From: Brachybacterium sp. EE-P12
GTDB taxonomy: Bacteria > Actinomycetota > Actinomycetes > Actinomycetales > Dermabacteraceae
Direction: 5' to 3'
Assembly: GCF_003711805.1 (NCBI RefSeq)
Contig: NZ_QXCP01000009.1
Location: 1 to 64,000, forward strand
DNA: 64,000 bases
Shown here: positions 36,358-46,198 of the stretch, piece after piece
Layout of the letters: each line of letters opens with the position of its first letter
Numbering within the stretch: position 1 is the first letter of the stretch
Position numbers and translations under genes: made by a program
Notes under the pieces: generated by a model
Told to the model about the DNA's origin: nothing
Database searches by the model: none
The model's input: only the letters and a program-made list of their open reading frames with translations

Positions 36358-37146
36358 ATGCCCGTCATCCCCTCCCCCGTCGACGGCATCGACCTGCGCT
36401 ACGACATCTCCGGCGACGGGCCGGCGCTGGTGCTGCTGCACGGCTCGGTGCTCTCCCGCGCGATCTGGCGGGGGCTGGGCTATCTCGCGCCGCTCGCGCA
36501 GGATCACACGGTGGTGCGGGTGGACCTGCGCGGCCACGGCATGTCCGGCGCGCCGCACGAGCAGGCCGCGTACACGCAGGACGTCCTCGTCCGCGACCTG
36601 CTCGCGGTGCTCGACGCGGAAGGGATCGGGCGCACGGCCCTGCTCGGGTACTCGCTCGGGGCACGGATCGCGCTGAGCACGACCCTCGCCCACCCGGGCC
36701 GGATCACCCGAGTGGTGAGCCTCGGCGGCTCCGCCGCAGCGCAGCGGGGCGCGGTGGACACGGTGTTCTTCCCCGGCGTGATCGACGCCGTGCGCGAGGA
36801 GGGGATGGAGGCGTTCTGCGCCGCGCAGGGTCTGGGCCCCGAGGTCACCTCACGCCGGGCGCGCGCCACCCGCACCGCCTTCCTCGCCGCCGATCACCGA
36901 GCGGTCTCCGCGCTGCTGGCCGCGACCGACGCCACGCCCGGCGTGCCCGACGAGGCTCTCGCCGCGTGCCCGGTGCCTGCCCTGTGGATGGCAGGGAGCG
37001 AGGACCATCCGCGGCACGAGGAGTCGCGCCGCGCGGCGTCGCTGATGCCCGAGGGGGAGTTCGTGTCCCTGCCGGGCCGGGACCACGGCGGCACGCTCTC
37101 CCCGTCGGGCCCGGTGCTCGAGCACGTCCTTCCGTTCCTGCGCTGA
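36358..37146 (+). CDS. Alpha/beta hydrolase
   Basis: 262 residues with the standard fold. Oxyanion-hole HGSVLSRAIW (about 27-36), nucleophile elbow GYSLGA with Ser as nucleophile (about 101), an acidic residue near SEDHPRHEE, and catalytic His in PGRDHGG. It resembles 3-oxoadipate enol-lactonase and general esterases; the substrate cannot be assigned. AAGGA precedes the ATG. It follows the icd terminator, so it probably has its own promoter. Confidence 0.85.
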   Translation: MPVIPSPVDGIDLRYDISGDGPALVLLHGSVLSRAIWRGLGYLAPLAQDHTVVRVDLRGHGMSGAPHEQAAYTQDVLVRDLLAVLDAEGIGRTALLGYSLGARIALSTTLAHPGRITRVVSLGGSAAAQRGAVDTVFFPGVIDAVREEGMEAFCAAQGLGPEVTSRRARATRTAFLAADHRAVSALLAATDATPGVPDEALAACPVPALWMAGSEDHPRHEESRRAASLMPEGEFVSLPGRDHGGTLSPSGPVLEHVLPFLR

Positions 37147-37149
37147 CCA

Positions 37150-37184
37150 CGGCGACGGCGCCGGGCTCCGCGGTGCCGTCGCCG
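37150..37184. terminator. Hairpin between the convergent hydrolase and TSUP genes
   Basis: CGGCGACGGC (37150-37159) pairs perfectly with GCCGTCGCCG (37175-37184). The stop codons are at 37146 and 37210, so it can serve both. Confidence 0.6.
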
Positions 37185-37209
37185 AGTCACGCGCGGGCGT
37201 CGTCGGCCC

Positions 37210-38085
37210 TCAGAGCACCTCGCGCAGCAGCGCGCTGAGCGCCACCACGACGATCACGCCGCGCAACGCCCACTCGGGCAGTCGCTTGGCCAGGTGCGCG
37301 CCGAAGAATCCGCCGAGCAGCGAGCCGACGGCGATCGCGAGGCTCGCCAGCCACACGATCTGGGTGCCGAGGGCGAAGAACGCGATGACGTAGATCAGCG
37401 CCGCGGCGAGGTTCACGCACAGGCTCATCAGGTTCTTCACGGCGTTGACCGAGCCCATCGACCGGCCCGTGAACACGCCCAGGATCCCCAGGTACAGCAC
37501 CCCCTGCGCGGCGGTGAAGTAGCCGCCGTAGACGCTCGCGGCCCCGAGGGACCCGAGCAGCGCCGGCGAGCGCAGGGGGCTGCGCTCCCCCGAGCCCGCC
37601 GAGGTCGCGCTCGCCGTGGGGACGCTCGAGGCCGCGCCCGCGTCGCCGCGCGCCGCCTGCTCCCGCGCCGCTGCCTCGCGCCGGTCCGCCCGCTTCCGCG
37701 AGGAGGAGTGCAGCGCCGCGGTGAGCGGCTTCTGGAAGACGACCAGGGCCAGCGCCACCACGATCAGCACGGGCACCACCACGTCGAGCGTCGAGGCCGG
37801 CGAGGCCAGCAGCAGAAGTGCCCCGGCGGTCGCGCCGAGCGTGGAGACGAGCACGAGCGGCGGGAGCTGGGGGCGCTCCGCGTCGATCTCGCGGCGGTAG
37901 CCGAGCACCGAGCCGACGGTCGAGAAGAACATGCCCACGGTGTTGGTGCGCACGGCGACGCCCGGCGGGAGGCCGACCGCCATCAGCACCGGCAGGGTCA
38001 GCAGGGATCCTGAGCCGACCGCCGCGTTGATGGCTCCGGCGACGACGCCCATGACGAGCAGGAGGAGCAGGGAGAGGGGTTCCAC
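37210..38085 (-). CDS. TSUP (TauE/SafE) family membrane transporter
   Basis: 291 residues with about eight helices in two repeats of the TauE/SafE fold. The N-terminal motif VGSGSLLTLPVLMAVGLPPGVAVRTN is split by a long charged cytoplasmic loop (about 120-175). The second repeat carries YGGYFTAAQGVLYLGILG. It is a probable exporter of sulfite or organosulfonates; the substrate is not determinable. The start is GTG 38085, eight bases after a TAGGGT box (38099-38094), so its leader is minimal or absent. Confidence 0.85.
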   Translation of the reverse strand: MEPLSLLLLLVMGVVAGAINAAVGSGSLLTLPVLMAVGLPPGVAVRTNTVGMFFSTVGSVLGYRREIDAERPQLPPLVLVSTLGATAGALLLLASPASTLDVVVPVLIVVALALVVFQKPLTAALHSSSRKRADRREAAAREQAARGDAGAASSVPTASATSAGSGERSPLRSPALLGSLGAASVYGGYFTAAQGVLYLGILGVFTGRSMGSVNAVKNLMSLCVNLAAALIYVIAFFALGTQIVWLASLAIAVGSLLGGFFGAHLAKRLPEWALRGVIVVVALSALLREVL

Positions 38086-38141
38086 GAGCGACGACCCTAG
38101 TCCCTGGCCGGATCAGGCGGCGGGACGTCCGCGCGGGCCGC

Positions 38142-39440
38142 TCAGGCCGTCGGCAGCAGCCAGTCGTTCGGAGCGAAGAGCTCCACGTGCATCCGCTCCT
38201 CGTCGGCCCCGGCGGCCAGCAGCTGCTCCTGGGCGCCCTGCAGGAAGGCGCTGGATCCGCAGAGGTAGATCTCGGCGGCCGGCGGCAGGTGCTCGGCGGA
38301 GATCAGCATGCGTCCTTCACGGACGGCCAGTCGCGGGTCCGTGCGCCCGGCCAGCGGGTCCGCAGCGAGGGAGCGGGAGAACCACAGGTGGGCGCGGGCG
38401 CCGCCGTGCTCGGGCAGGGACGCGACGGTCTCCAGCAGCTCGGGCACCAGCGCGGCGTCGTCGGCATGGCCGTCGGCGTGCAGCACGACCACCTCGCGCT
38501 CGGGCTGGGCGGCCGCGATGTGCCGCAGCATCCCCAGCATCGGGGTCACGCCGATGCCCGCGGAGACCAGCACCACCGGCGCGGTGGATCCGGTGTCCAG
38601 GGCGAGGTCACCGGCCGGGAGGGTCACCTGCAGGTGGTCGCCCTCGCGCAGGTGTGCGTGGAGATGGTTCGAGACCTCGCCCTGGGGCGCGCCGTCGATG
38701 CCGTCCTCCCGGGCCACGCTGATCCGCCAGCGCCCCTCCCCCGGAGCGTCCGAGAGCGAGTACTGACGCAGCTGGCGCGCCCCGTCGGGCAGGACGACGC
38801 CGACGGAGACGTACTGGCCGGGCACGAAGTCGCGCAGCGGCTCCTCGCCCTCCCCGGCGGCGAGCTCGAAGCTGACCACCCTCGAGCTCTCCTCGGTGCG
38901 GCGCACCACGACGGCTTCGCGGAAGACGTCTCCCTCGGTCACGCCCGCGTCGGCGTAGAGATCCTTCTCGAAGGAGATCAGGGTGCGGGCCATGTGCCAG
39001 TAGACGGCGTCCCAGGCGGCGGCGATCTCGGCCGTGACGACGTCCTCGCCGAGCACCTCGACGATCGCGGCCATCAGGTGCTCGTGGACGATGTCGTACT
39101 GGTCCTCGGTGATGCCGAGGGAGACGTGCTTGTGGCCGATGCGGGAGAGCAGCTCGCGCGGGCTCGGGGCATCCGGGTCCACCAGCAGCGTCGCGTAGGT
39201 CGCCACGGACGCGGCGAGCGCCTTCTGCTGGGCGCCCTGGGCCTGGTTGCCCCGGTTGAAGGTGTTCCGCAGCAGCTCGGGGCGCGCGGTGAACATGCGC
39301 CGGTAGAAGCACGGGGCGATCTCGTCGATACGGGCTCCCACCAGCGGGAGGGTGTCACGCACGATCTGTTCGAGATCGGGGGCGAGCCGCTCCTCGACAT
39401 CGAGCTGCGGGGTGCGGACGGCGGAGAGCGCGACGGACAT
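38142..39440 (-). CDS. hmp: Flavohaemoprotein (nitric oxide dioxygenase)
   Basis: Detoxifies NO to nitrate using O2 and NAD(P)H (432 residues, cytoplasmic). The globin domain (about 14-150) has the proximal haem ligand about H105 (IGHKHVSLGI). The FAD-binding domain follows (RQYSLSDAP), then the NAD domain (VLVSAGIGVTPMLGML and the terminal YLCGSSAFLQ). The ATG at 39440 has AGGAAGGA upstream. A TAGCGT -10 at 39508-39503 predicts a 62-nt leader. No recognisable NsrR site was seen. Confidence 0.95.
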   Translation of the reverse strand: MSVALSAVRTPQLDVEERLAPDLEQIVRDTLPLVGARIDEIAPCFYRRMFTARPELLRNTFNRGNQAQGAQQKALAASVATYATLLVDPDAPSPRELLSRIGHKHVSLGITEDQYDIVHEHLMAAIVEVLGEDVVTAEIAAAWDAVYWHMARTLISFEKDLYADAGVTEGDVFREAVVVRRTEESSRVVSFELAAGEGEEPLRDFVPGQYVSVGVVLPDGARQLRQYSLSDAPGEGRWRISVAREDGIDGAPQGEVSNHLHAHLREGDHLQVTLPAGDLALDTGSTAPVVLVSAGIGVTPMLGMLRHIAAAQPEREVVVLHADGHADDAALVPELLETVASLPEHGGARAHLWFSRSLAADPLAGRTDPRLAVREGRMLISAEHLPPAAEIYLCGSSAFLQGAQEQLLAAGADEERMHVELFAPNDWLLPTA

Positions 39441-39602
39441 GGGTGGTCCTTCCTGGACGCGGATGGGGCCCGGCCCGCGGTTCGGCGAGGGCCGGCCCCG
39501 CCACGCTAGGAGCGCCCCTCCGGACCCTCCGCAGACCAAGGTCCCGCCTCGTGACCTGCCTCACCTGCGCCGTCGATGACCGCACGACGTCTCGGACGTG
39601 CA

Positions 39603-39641
39603 AGGACCCGGCACGCGCCGTGGCGGCGCGGACCGGGTCCT
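39603..39641. terminator. Hairpin downstream of tpx
   Basis: AGGACCCGG (39603-39611) and CCGGGTCCT (39633-39641) close a longer imperfect stem with an inner GCGCCG-type helix. It lies 19 bp past the tpx stop. Confidence 0.65.
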
Positions 39642-39659
39642 CGAAGGGTGCGGGCAGGC

Positions 39660-40157
39660 TCAGGCGAGAGCGGCCCGGGCGGCGTCGTAGTCGGGCTCCT
39701 CGGAGACCTCGCCGACCTGCTCGGTGTACAGGACCGTGCCCTCGGCGTCGGCGACGATCACCGCACGGGAGAGCAGACCCGCGAGCGGGCCGTCGGCCAT
39801 GGTCACGCCGAAGTCCTCTCCGAAGGAGGAGCGGAAGGCGGAGCCGGTGACGACGTTCTCGATGCCCTCGGCGCCGCAGAAGCGGGCCTGCGCGAAGGGG
39901 AGGTCCTTCGAGACGCAGACGACCACGGTGTTGTCGAGGCCGGCCGCGACCTCGTTGAACTTCCGCACGCTCATCGCGCAGGTGCCGGTGTCCAGCGACG
40001 GGAAGATGTTCAGCACCACACGCTTGCCGGCGAGGTCGGCGCTCGCGACGGCGCCGAGGTCCTGGCCCACGAGCTCGAAGGCCGGGAGGGTCGAGCCCTT
40101 CGCGGGCAGCTCGCCGACGGTGGTGACGGGATCGTTCTTGAAGGTGATGGAAGCCAT
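39660..40157 (-). CDS. tpx: Thiol peroxidase (Tpx, peroxiredoxin)
   Basis: 165-residue atypical 2-Cys peroxiredoxin that reduces lipid and organic peroxides using thioredoxin. Peroxidatic C60 in [15 protein letters not shown] and resolving C94 in ARFCGAEG are both present. A GATGAT box ends six bases before the ATG (40169-40164), consistent with a leaderless message. It adjoins hmp, another stress enzyme, but with a terminator between them. Confidence 0.95.
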   Translation of the reverse strand: MASITFKNDPVTTVGELPAKGSTLPAFELVGQDLGAVASADLAGKRVVLNIFPSLDTGTCAMSVRKFNEVAAGLDNTVVVCVSKDLPFAQARFCGAEGIENVVTGSAFRSSFGEDFGVTMADGPLAGLLSRAVIVADAEGTVLYTEQVGEVSEEPDYDAARAALA

Positions 40158-40273
40158 GGCCCCATCATCGGCCCGCGAGCGCGAGGACACAAGCCGAGGT
40201 CACCGGCATGGGCCGGCCCGCGCGGCGGGGCCGACGGGGAGGTCCCGCGTGGCCGCGATCGGTCCGTCACAGT

Positions 40274-41176
40274 TCAGCCCATGGTCTCCCGCAGGCGCGC
40301 GATCTCCGCGAGGACGTCGAAGTCCGCTGCCGGCCACCTGGGGTCGATGTCGCTGAGCGCATCGATGAGCAGCTGCTGCACGGCGATCCGCGCATACCAC
40401 TTGCGGTCGGCGGGGATCACGTGCCACGGCGCGCCGACGGTGGAGGTGGCGCGCAGCGCCCGGGTGTACGCCTCCATGTAGTCGTCCCAGTGCTCGCGCT
40501 CGTCGACGTCGCGGGGGCTGAACTTCCAGTGCTTGTCCGGGCGCTCGAGCCGCTCCATCAGCCGGGAGCCCTGCTCCTCGTGGGAGATGTGGAGCATGAC
40601 CTTCACGATCGTGGTGCCGGCCGCGGCGAGCTCCCGCTCGAAGGCGTTGATCGCCGTGTACCGCGAGCGGATCTCCTTCGCGTCGGCCCAGCCGTGGACG
40701 CGATGGATGAGCACGTCCTCGTACTGGGAGCGGTCGAACACCCCGATCATCCCCGGGGCGGGGGCGTGGGGACGGATCCGCCACAGGAAGTCATGCTTCT
40801 CCTCCTCCGCCGTCGGGGCCTTGAAGGCTGTGATCTGCACGCCCTGGGGATCCACGCTGCCCACCACGTGGCGCATGATCCCGCCCTTGCCGGAGGTGTC
40901 CATCCCCTGCACGATCAGCAGCACGGAGCGGCCGTCGCCGTTGCCGTGGTGGGCGGCGTAGAGCCGCTCCTGGAGCTCGTCGAGCTCCGCGTCGCGGGCG
41001 AGCAGGAACTCCTTGCCCTGGGCCTTCTTCCCGGAGAAGCCGGGGGTGGCGCGCGGATCGAGATCCCGCACGTCGCCCGTCCAGTCCTGCGGGATCAGGA
41101 TCCCGCGGGGCGTCCGCGGCCCGGAGCTCCTCGCGGTCGCCGGGGTGCGCGTCGAGGCCTTCTTCGCTGTAGCCAT
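40274..41176 (-). CDS. Polyphosphate kinase 2 family nucleotidyl kinase
   Basis: 300 residues, P-loop fold. Walker A is GMDTSGKGG (91-99), Walker B-like GVFDRSQYEDVL, and the lid region has Arg-rich RPDKHWKFSPRDVDEREHW. This is the PPK2 family, which transfers phosphate from polyphosphate to nucleoside mono- or diphosphates; the class cannot be fixed by eye. Basic N-tail. The ATG lies seven bases after TACCCT (41189-41184), suggesting a leaderless transcript that begins at the edge of a tandem repeat. Confidence 0.88.
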   Translation of the reverse strand: MATAKKASTRTPATARSSGPRTPRGILIPQDWTGDVRDLDPRATPGFSGKKAQGKEFLLARDAELDELQERLYAAHHGNGDGRSVLLIVQGMDTSGKGGIMRHVVGSVDPQGVQITAFKAPTAEEEKHDFLWRIRPHAPAPGMIGVFDRSQYEDVLIHRVHGWADAKEIRSRYTAINAFERELAAAGTTIVKVMLHISHEEQGSRLMERLERPDKHWKFSPRDVDEREHWDDYMEAYTRALRATSTVGAPWHVIPADRKWYARIAVQQLLIDALSDIDPRWPAADFDVLAEIARLRETMG

Positions 41177-41200
41177 GGGCAGGAGGGTAACGGGCGGCCC

Positions 41201-41280
41201 GGCCCGCCACGGCCCTGCTCGCCCCGGCCCGCCACGGCCCTGCTCGCCCCAGCCCGCCACGGCCCTGCTCGCCCCGGCCC
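41201..41280. repeat. 25-bp tandem repeat beside hairpin element A
   Basis: Three consecutive 25-bp units starting GGCCCGCCACGGCCCTGCTC (41201, 41226, 41251; the third has one substitution) plus a 5-bp partial unit. It lies between the PPK2 promoter and hairpin A and is not coding. Confidence 0.9.
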
Positions 41281-41283
41281 GGC

Positions 41284-41338
41284 GAGTGTCGGATTCTCAG
41301 CCGTTCGGCACGCGGGAGCGGCTGAGAATCCGACACTC
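41284..41338. repeat. Hairpin element, copy A
   Basis: A perfect 20-bp inverted repeat: left arm 41284-41303, beginning GAGTGTCGGATTCTCAGCCG, right arm 41319-41338, 15-nt loop. It lies 18 bp beyond the stop of the PepSY lipoprotein gene, so it can act as its terminator. It shares the core GTGTC-GATTCT with copies B and C. Confidence 0.85.
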
Positions 41339-41356
41339 ACCGGCGCGCGCTCGGGC

Positions 41357-42106
41357 TCAGTCGTCGACGCGGGTCTGCCCGGTCTCGACGTCCACCTCGA
41401 CCTCGACGTCGTCGCCGCCGCTGCGGTCGATGTCGATCGTGTACAGGATGCGGCCGTCGTCGGAGTCGAGGTCCCAGCCCGAGACCCGGCCCGGCTCCAC
41501 CCCGAGCGCGATCTCGATCGCCTCGTCGTAGGTCATCGGGGAGGTGACGTCCACGACCGGGTCCCGGTCCTCGTCGTCGTCCTGCTCGTGCTCGGTGACC
41601 TCGCCGCTGGTCGCGTCGATGTCGAGCTCGTGCTGGCGACCGTCCTGGACGAGCTCGAGCTCCCACTCCCAGGCGACGTCGTCGTGGTCGATCTCGATCT
41701 GGACGAGCTCGCCCCCGCCGACGGCGTCGAGGCCGATCTCGATCGCCTTCTCGGCGGTGATCGGCAGCTGCTCGGTCGCGAGGTCGGCGTCCTCGGGCAG
41801 GGCCTCGCCGCCGGCGGCGGGCGTCTTCCCTCCCTCGTCGCTCGCCGCGGCACCGTCCGCCCCGTCGTCGGAGGCTGCGTCGTCGGAGGCCGCGCCGTCG
41901 GAGGCCGCGCCGCCGTCGTCGGACGCCGCTCCGCCGTCGTCGGAGGCGGCGCCGTCGCTCCCCTGCTCGGAGGTGCCGGGTCCCTCGACGGCGGGCGCCT
42001 CCTCGCTGCCGTTGTCGGAGCCGCAGCCGGCGGCGAGGCCCGCCACGAGGGCTCCGAGGGCGAAGGCACGAACGGTGCTGCGGGTGCGGGTGCGGGTGAT
42101 GGTCAT
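41357..42106 (-). CDS. PepSY-domain lipoprotein
   Basis: 249 residues. A basic N-terminus and hydrophobic helix end in lipobox LAAGC (Cys about 28), so it should be exported and lipid-anchored. A low-complexity ASDDGGA linker (about 45-90) leads to two tandem PepSY domains, each with the [17 protein letters not shown] or [16 protein letters not shown] start. Such proteins inhibit proteases or sense envelope state. AGGAAGG precedes the ATG. A -10 TAGCCT (42170-42165) and 11-bp-spaced direct repeats lie upstream. Confidence 0.88.
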   Translation of the reverse strand: MTITRTRTRSTVRAFALGALVAGLAAGCGSDNGSEEAPAVEGPGTSEQGSDGAASDDGGAASDDGGAASDGAASDDAASDDGADGAAASDEGGKTPAAGGEALPEDADLATEQLPITAEKAIEIGLDAVGGGELVQIEIDHDDVAWEWELELVQDGRQHELDIDATSGEVTEHEQDDDEDRDPVVDVTSPMTYDEAIEIALGVEPGRVSGWDLDSDDGRILYTIDIDRSGGDDVEVEVDVETGQTRVDD

Positions 42107-42419
42107 GGGATCGGCCTTCCTGGGATCTGCCGACGGCGGGGGCCGTCGGTCTGCGTGTGCCCCCAGGCTAGGCCGACGATCCGGGGCGCCGACGGTTCCT
42201 GAGCGTCTTCTCATCGGCCGCTCATCGAGCCCTCATCGACGGCTCCCCCGCCACCGCTCGGAGCGCTCGGGTATCAGCTGCCGCTCCGGGGGCCTGGCCC
42301 GGTGGTCCCTTCCCGGACCTGCCCTTGCGACCTACGGTGGTCCTGTCAGCGCAGCACCGGCGCGACCGGCACATCCGACACGACCGGCACGATCCCATCG
42401 GCTCGACAAGGAAGGCACC
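42107..42419. promoter_or_regulatory. Intergenic region with 11-bp-phased direct repeats
   Basis: This 313-bp divergent region separates the lipoprotein and phosphoketolase genes. TCATCG occurs at 42211, 42222 and 42233, exactly 11 bp apart, and a degenerate fourth (TGAGCG) lies 11 bp earlier at 42200. The repeats are 41-68 bp upstream of the lipoprotein -10 box, the phasing expected for OmpR/PhoB-type response-regulator sites. On the other side a TACGGT box (about 42335) may serve the phosphoketolase. No gene is present. Confidence 0.5.
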
Positions 42420-44888
42420 ATGTCTCCCGTTCCCGCGTGGCCCAGCGCACCCGCCTCCGCCCCGACCGACACCGACCTCGTGCGGCTCCACGCCTGGTGG
42501 CGCGCCGCGAACTACCTCTCCGTCGGCCAGATCTACCTCATGGACAACCCGCTGCTGCGCAAGCCCCTGCAGCGGGAGCACGTCAAGCCCCGCCTGCTCG
42601 GCCACTGGGGCACCACCCCCGGGCTGACCTTCCTGTACGCCCATGCGAACCGGGCGATCGCCCAGCGCGGGCTGGACGCCATGTTCATCACCGGTCCGGG
42701 CCATGGCGGGCCGGGGCTGGTCGCCGCGACCTATCTCGAGGGCACCTATTCCGAGGTGTATCCCGCGGTCAGCGAGGACGAGGCCGGGATGAAGCGGCTG
42801 TTCACCCAGTTCTCCTTCCCCGGCGGGATCCCCTCCCACGTCGCCCCGGAGACCCCCGGCTCGATCCACGAGGGCGGCGAGCTCGGCTACGCGCTCTCCC
42901 ACGCCTACGGCGCGATGTTCGACAGCCCCGAGCAGATCGCGTTCACCGTGGTGGGCGACGGCGAGGCGGAGACCGGACCGCTGGCGACCTCCTGGCACTC
43001 CAACAAGTTCGTCAACCCCCAGCAGGACGGCGTGGTGCTCCCGATCCTGCACCTGAACGGGTACAAGATCGCGAACCCCACGGTGCTGGCCCGCATCGGC
43101 GACGACGAGCTCGAGGCGCTGATGCGCGGCTACGGGCACGAGCCGCTGCTGTTCACCGGCGGCTTCGACGACGAGGACCCGCTGGAGATCCACCGCCGCT
43201 TCGCGGAGGTGCTCGATACGGCGCTGGACCGCATCGCCGAGATCAAGGCGCAGGCCGCCGAGGACGCCGCGGCCGGCCGGGAGACCGAGCGGCCCGCCTG
43301 GCCGATGATCGTGCTGCGCACCCCGAAGGGCTGGACCGGTCCGAAGGAGATCGACGGGCAGCGCACCGAGGGTTCCTGGCGCTCGCACCAGGTGCCGCTC
43401 GCGAGCGCCCGCGACACCGACCAGCACCTCGCCGACCTCGACGCATGGCTGCGCTCCTACCGGCCCGAGGAGCTGTTCGACGAGGACGGACGGCTCGTCC
43501 GGGAGGTCGCGGAGATCGCCCCGCGCGGCGAGCAGCGGATGTCGGCCAACCCCTCCACCAACGGCGGCTCGGTGCTGAAGCCCCTGCGCCTGCCCGACTT
43601 CCGCGATTACGCCGTGGAGGTCCCCACCCCCGGCGGGTCCGTGTCCGAGTCCACGCGTGTGCTGGGCACCTGGCTGCGGGACGTGGTGCGGGACAATCCC
43701 GAGACGTTCCGGATCTTCGGGCCCGACGAGACCGCCTCGAATCGTCTCCAGGCCGTCTACGAGGTCACCGACAAGCAGTGGAACGCCGAGCTCGAGGACC
43801 ACGACCGCACCGAGCACCTGGCCCGGGCGGGCCGTGTGATGGAGATGCTCTCCGAGCACCAGTGCCAGGGCTGGCTCGAGGGCTACCTGCTCACCGGCCG
43901 GCACGGCCTGTTCTCCTCCTACGAGGCGTTCATCCACATCGTCGACTCGATGGTCAACCAGCACGCGAAGTGGCTGAAGGTCACGAACGAGATCGAGTGG
44001 CGCAGGCCGATCGCCTCGCTGAACTACCTGCTCAGCTCTCACGTGTGGCGGCAGGACCACAACGGCTTCAGCCACCAGGACCCGGGCTTCATCGACCACA
44101 TGGTCAACAAGAAGGCCGAGATCGTGCGGGTCTACCTCCCGCCGGACGCGAACACCCTGCTGTCCACCTACGACCACTGCCTGCGCTCGAAGCAGTACGT
44201 CAACGTGGTCGTGGCCGGGAAGCAGCCGAACCCGAACTGGCTGTCGATGGACGAGGCGATCGTGCACTGCACGCGGGGCCTGGGGGTCTGGGACTGGGCC
44301 GGGACCGAGCAGCCGGGCGAGGAGCCCGACGTGGTCCTCGCCTGCGCGGGCGACATCCCCACCATCGAGGTGCTCGCAGCGGCGAAGATCCTCCGCGAGG
44401 AGGTGCCGGGCCTGCGGGTGCGCGTGGTGAACGTGGTGGACCTGATGCGCCTGCAGGACGACACCGAGCATCCGCACGGGCTCTCGGAGCGGGACTTCGA
44501 CGGGTACTTCGGCGAGGACATCCCGGTGGTGTTCGCGTATCACGGCTACCCGTGGCTGATCCACCGTCTCGCCTACCGCCACGACCGGCACTCGCGCATC
44601 CACGTGCGCGGCTACAAGGAGGAGGGCACCACCACCACGCCCTTCGACATGCTGATGCGCAACGACACGGACCGCTACCACCTGGTGATGGACGTGATCG
44701 ACCACGTCGAGGGGCTCGCGGTGCGCTGCGCGACCCTGCGCCAGCGGATGGTGGACACGAGGATCCGGGCCCGTGCCCACGCCTACGAGCACGGCGAGGA
44801 CGCCCCGGAGATCGTCTCCTGGCAGTGGAGCGACGGCGGCGACGCGGTCGCGAACGCGATGGAGGACACCGGCGGCGACAACGAGTGA
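42420..44888 (+). CDS. xpkA: Phosphoketolase (xylulose-5-P / fructose-6-P)
   Basis: Thiamine-diphosphate enzyme that cleaves xylulose-5-phosphate (and often fructose-6-phosphate) to acetyl phosphate (822 residues, full length). Signatures include [43 protein letters not shown] (two adjacent blocks), the ThDP motif [11 protein letters not shown], and [31 protein letters not shown] in the second half. AAGGAAGG lies upstream of the ATG. Acylphosphatase is encoded just downstream, which is suggestive since acetyl phosphate is an acylphosphate. The symbol follows family usage. Confidence 0.95.
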   Translation: MSPVPAWPSAPASAPTDTDLVRLHAWWRAANYLSVGQIYLMDNPLLRKPLQREHVKPRLLGHWGTTPGLTFLYAHANRAIAQRGLDAMFITGPGHGGPGLVAATYLEGTYSEVYPAVSEDEAGMKRLFTQFSFPGGIPSHVAPETPGSIHEGGELGYALSHAYGAMFDSPEQIAFTVVGDGEAETGPLATSWHSNKFVNPQQDGVVLPILHLNGYKIANPTVLARIGDDELEALMRGYGHEPLLFTGGFDDEDPLEIHRRFAEVLDTALDRIAEIKAQAAEDAAAGRETERPAWPMIVLRTPKGWTGPKEIDGQRTEGSWRSHQVPLASARDTDQHLADLDAWLRSYRPEELFDEDGRLVREVAEIAPRGEQRMSANPSTNGGSVLKPLRLPDFRDYAVEVPTPGGSVSESTRVLGTWLRDVVRDNPETFRIFGPDETASNRLQAVYEVTDKQWNAELEDHDRTEHLARAGRVMEMLSEHQCQGWLEGYLLTGRHGLFSSYEAFIHIVDSMVNQHAKWLKVTNEIEWRRPIASLNYLLSSHVWRQDHNGFSHQDPGFIDHMVNKKAEIVRVYLPPDANTLLSTYDHCLRSKQYVNVVVAGKQPNPNWLSMDEAIVHCTRGLGVWDWAGTEQPGEEPDVVLACAGDIPTIEVLAAAKILREEVPGLRVRVVNVVDLMRLQDDTEHPHGLSERDFDGYFGEDIPVVFAYHGYPWLIHRLAYRHDRHSRIHVRGYKEEGTTTTPFDMLMRNDTDRYHLVMDVIDHVEGLAVRCATLRQRMVDTRIRARAHAYEHGEDAPEIVSWQWSDGGDAVANAMEDTGGDNE

Positions 44889-45099
44889 CCCCGCCCGCCC
44901 CGGTCCGCGGCGCCTCGGCCCGCGGGTCGGGGCTGCCTGGCGGGTCGGGGCGGGCTCAGGTGCAGGGTCGCTCGGGGTCCGGGGCCTCGGTCAGCGCCCG
45001 ACAGCCCGCCGAGCGGTTCGATGAGCCCGGGGCTGCCGGGCCCGGCCGCGGGACGGAGACGGCGCACGAGCGAGGCGAGGAGAGCAGGAGGCAGGAGCG

Positions 45100-45429
45100 A
45101 TGAGCGAGCCTGAGCAGGACCGGGATCACGGCGCCGACGCAGGCGTCGACGGCGCGGAGCGGATCCGTCGGATCGTGCGCGTGCACGGAAGCGTCCAGGG
45201 AGTCGGCTTCCGGATGGACGCCGCCCGGGAGGCGGAGCGGCTCGGCGCGGCGGGGACCGTGCGCAACCTGTGGGATGGCACGGTGGAGGCGGACGTCGAG
45301 GGCAGCCCGGAGGTGGTCGAGGCGATGCTCGACCACCTCCGTCAGGGCCCGCCCGGCGCCCGCGTCGACGGGATCGACGTGCGCCGCGAGGCGCCGCGCG
45401 GCGCGAGGGAGTTCCGGATCAGCGGCTGA
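45100..45429 (+). CDS. acyP: Acylphosphatase
   Basis: 109 residues. Hydrolyses carboxyl-phosphate anhydrides. The phosphate-binding loop VQGVGFR (32-38) and catalytic N56 (VRNLWDGTVE) are present. A 22-residue charged N-tail is atypical. AGGAGG and AGGAG sequences precede the ATG. It lies 211 bp downstream of the phosphoketolase; the gap contains no gene or obvious terminator, so co-transcription is possible. Confidence 0.92.
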   Translation: MSEPEQDRDHGADAGVDGAERIRRIVRVHGSVQGVGFRMDAAREAERLGAAGTVRNLWDGTVEADVEGSPEVVEAMLDHLRQGPPGARVDGIDVRREAPRGAREFRISG

Positions 45430-45450
45430 ACCGGCTTGCGGGGCCGGGGC

Positions 45451-46098
45451 TCAAGAGAGCGCGGCGAAGGCCTCGCCGATCTCCTGCTCGCCGTCGTTGA
45501 AGGTCACGAACGTCCCGACGGAGCCGGGCTCGGCGAGCGCCGCGACGATCGCCCGTGCGACGTTGCCGCGCGAGACCGTGCCGCTCTCGGCCGCAGCGGT
45601 GTCGATCCGGCCGGTCGGCTCCTCGAGCGTGAGGCCCGAGGGGCCGAGGATCGTCCAGTCCAGACCGGTGCCGCGCAGGTGCTCGTCGGCCCGGGCCTTC
45701 GCCTCCGCATAGGCGTGGAAGGGGTTGCCCTCGGGCACGCCGTGCTCGAGCGAGGCGCCGAAGTAGCTGACCATCACGTAGCGGCGCGCGCCGACCCGCT
45801 CGGCCGCGTCCATCGAGGCGACCGCCGCGTCGAGATCGACCGCGCGGGTGCGCTCGGGGTTGCCGCCGCCGGCGCCCGCGGACCACACCACGGCGTCCCT
45901 CCCGCGCAGCAGCTCGTCCCAGCCGCCCGCATCGAGCGTTTCGACGTCCGCCAGCACGGCGTTCGCGCCGGTCGCCTCGACCTCGTCGACGTGCTCGGGG
46001 TTGCGGATCACCGAGTGCACGGTGTGTCCGGCCTCCACCAGCAGCGGGGCCGCGAGCAGCGCGACCTTGCCATGTCCTCCGATGAGTGCGATATCCAT
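45451..46098 (-). CDS. NAD(P)-binding Rossmann-fold protein (SDR a5-like)
   Basis: 215 residues. The N-terminal GGHGKVA glycine motif is in the atypical SDR/NmrA-like group. The active-site-like stretch VMVSYFGASLEHG ... YAEAKARADEHLRGTGLDWTILGPSGLT fits NAD(P)H-binding family proteins of the YhfK type. The substrate is unknown. A CAGGGT box ends six bases before the ATG, a weaker version of the leaderless arrangement. Confidence 0.82.
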   Translation of the reverse strand: MDIALIGGHGKVALLAAPLLVEAGHTVHSVIRNPEHVDEVEATGANAVLADVETLDAGGWDELLRGRDAVVWSAGAGGGNPERTRAVDLDAAVASMDAAERVGARRYVMVSYFGASLEHGVPEGNPFHAYAEAKARADEHLRGTGLDWTILGPSGLTLEEPTGRIDTAAAESGTVSRGNVARAIVAALAEPGSVGTFVTFNDGEQEIGEAFAALS

Positions 46099-46198
46099 GC
46101 CCCCACCCTGTCACCGACCCGACATCACGTCGAGGGGCAGGGCGGGGTGTTCGCCGCGAGGGGACTGCCGGGACGCCGTGCAGGGCGGGAGCGCAGGG

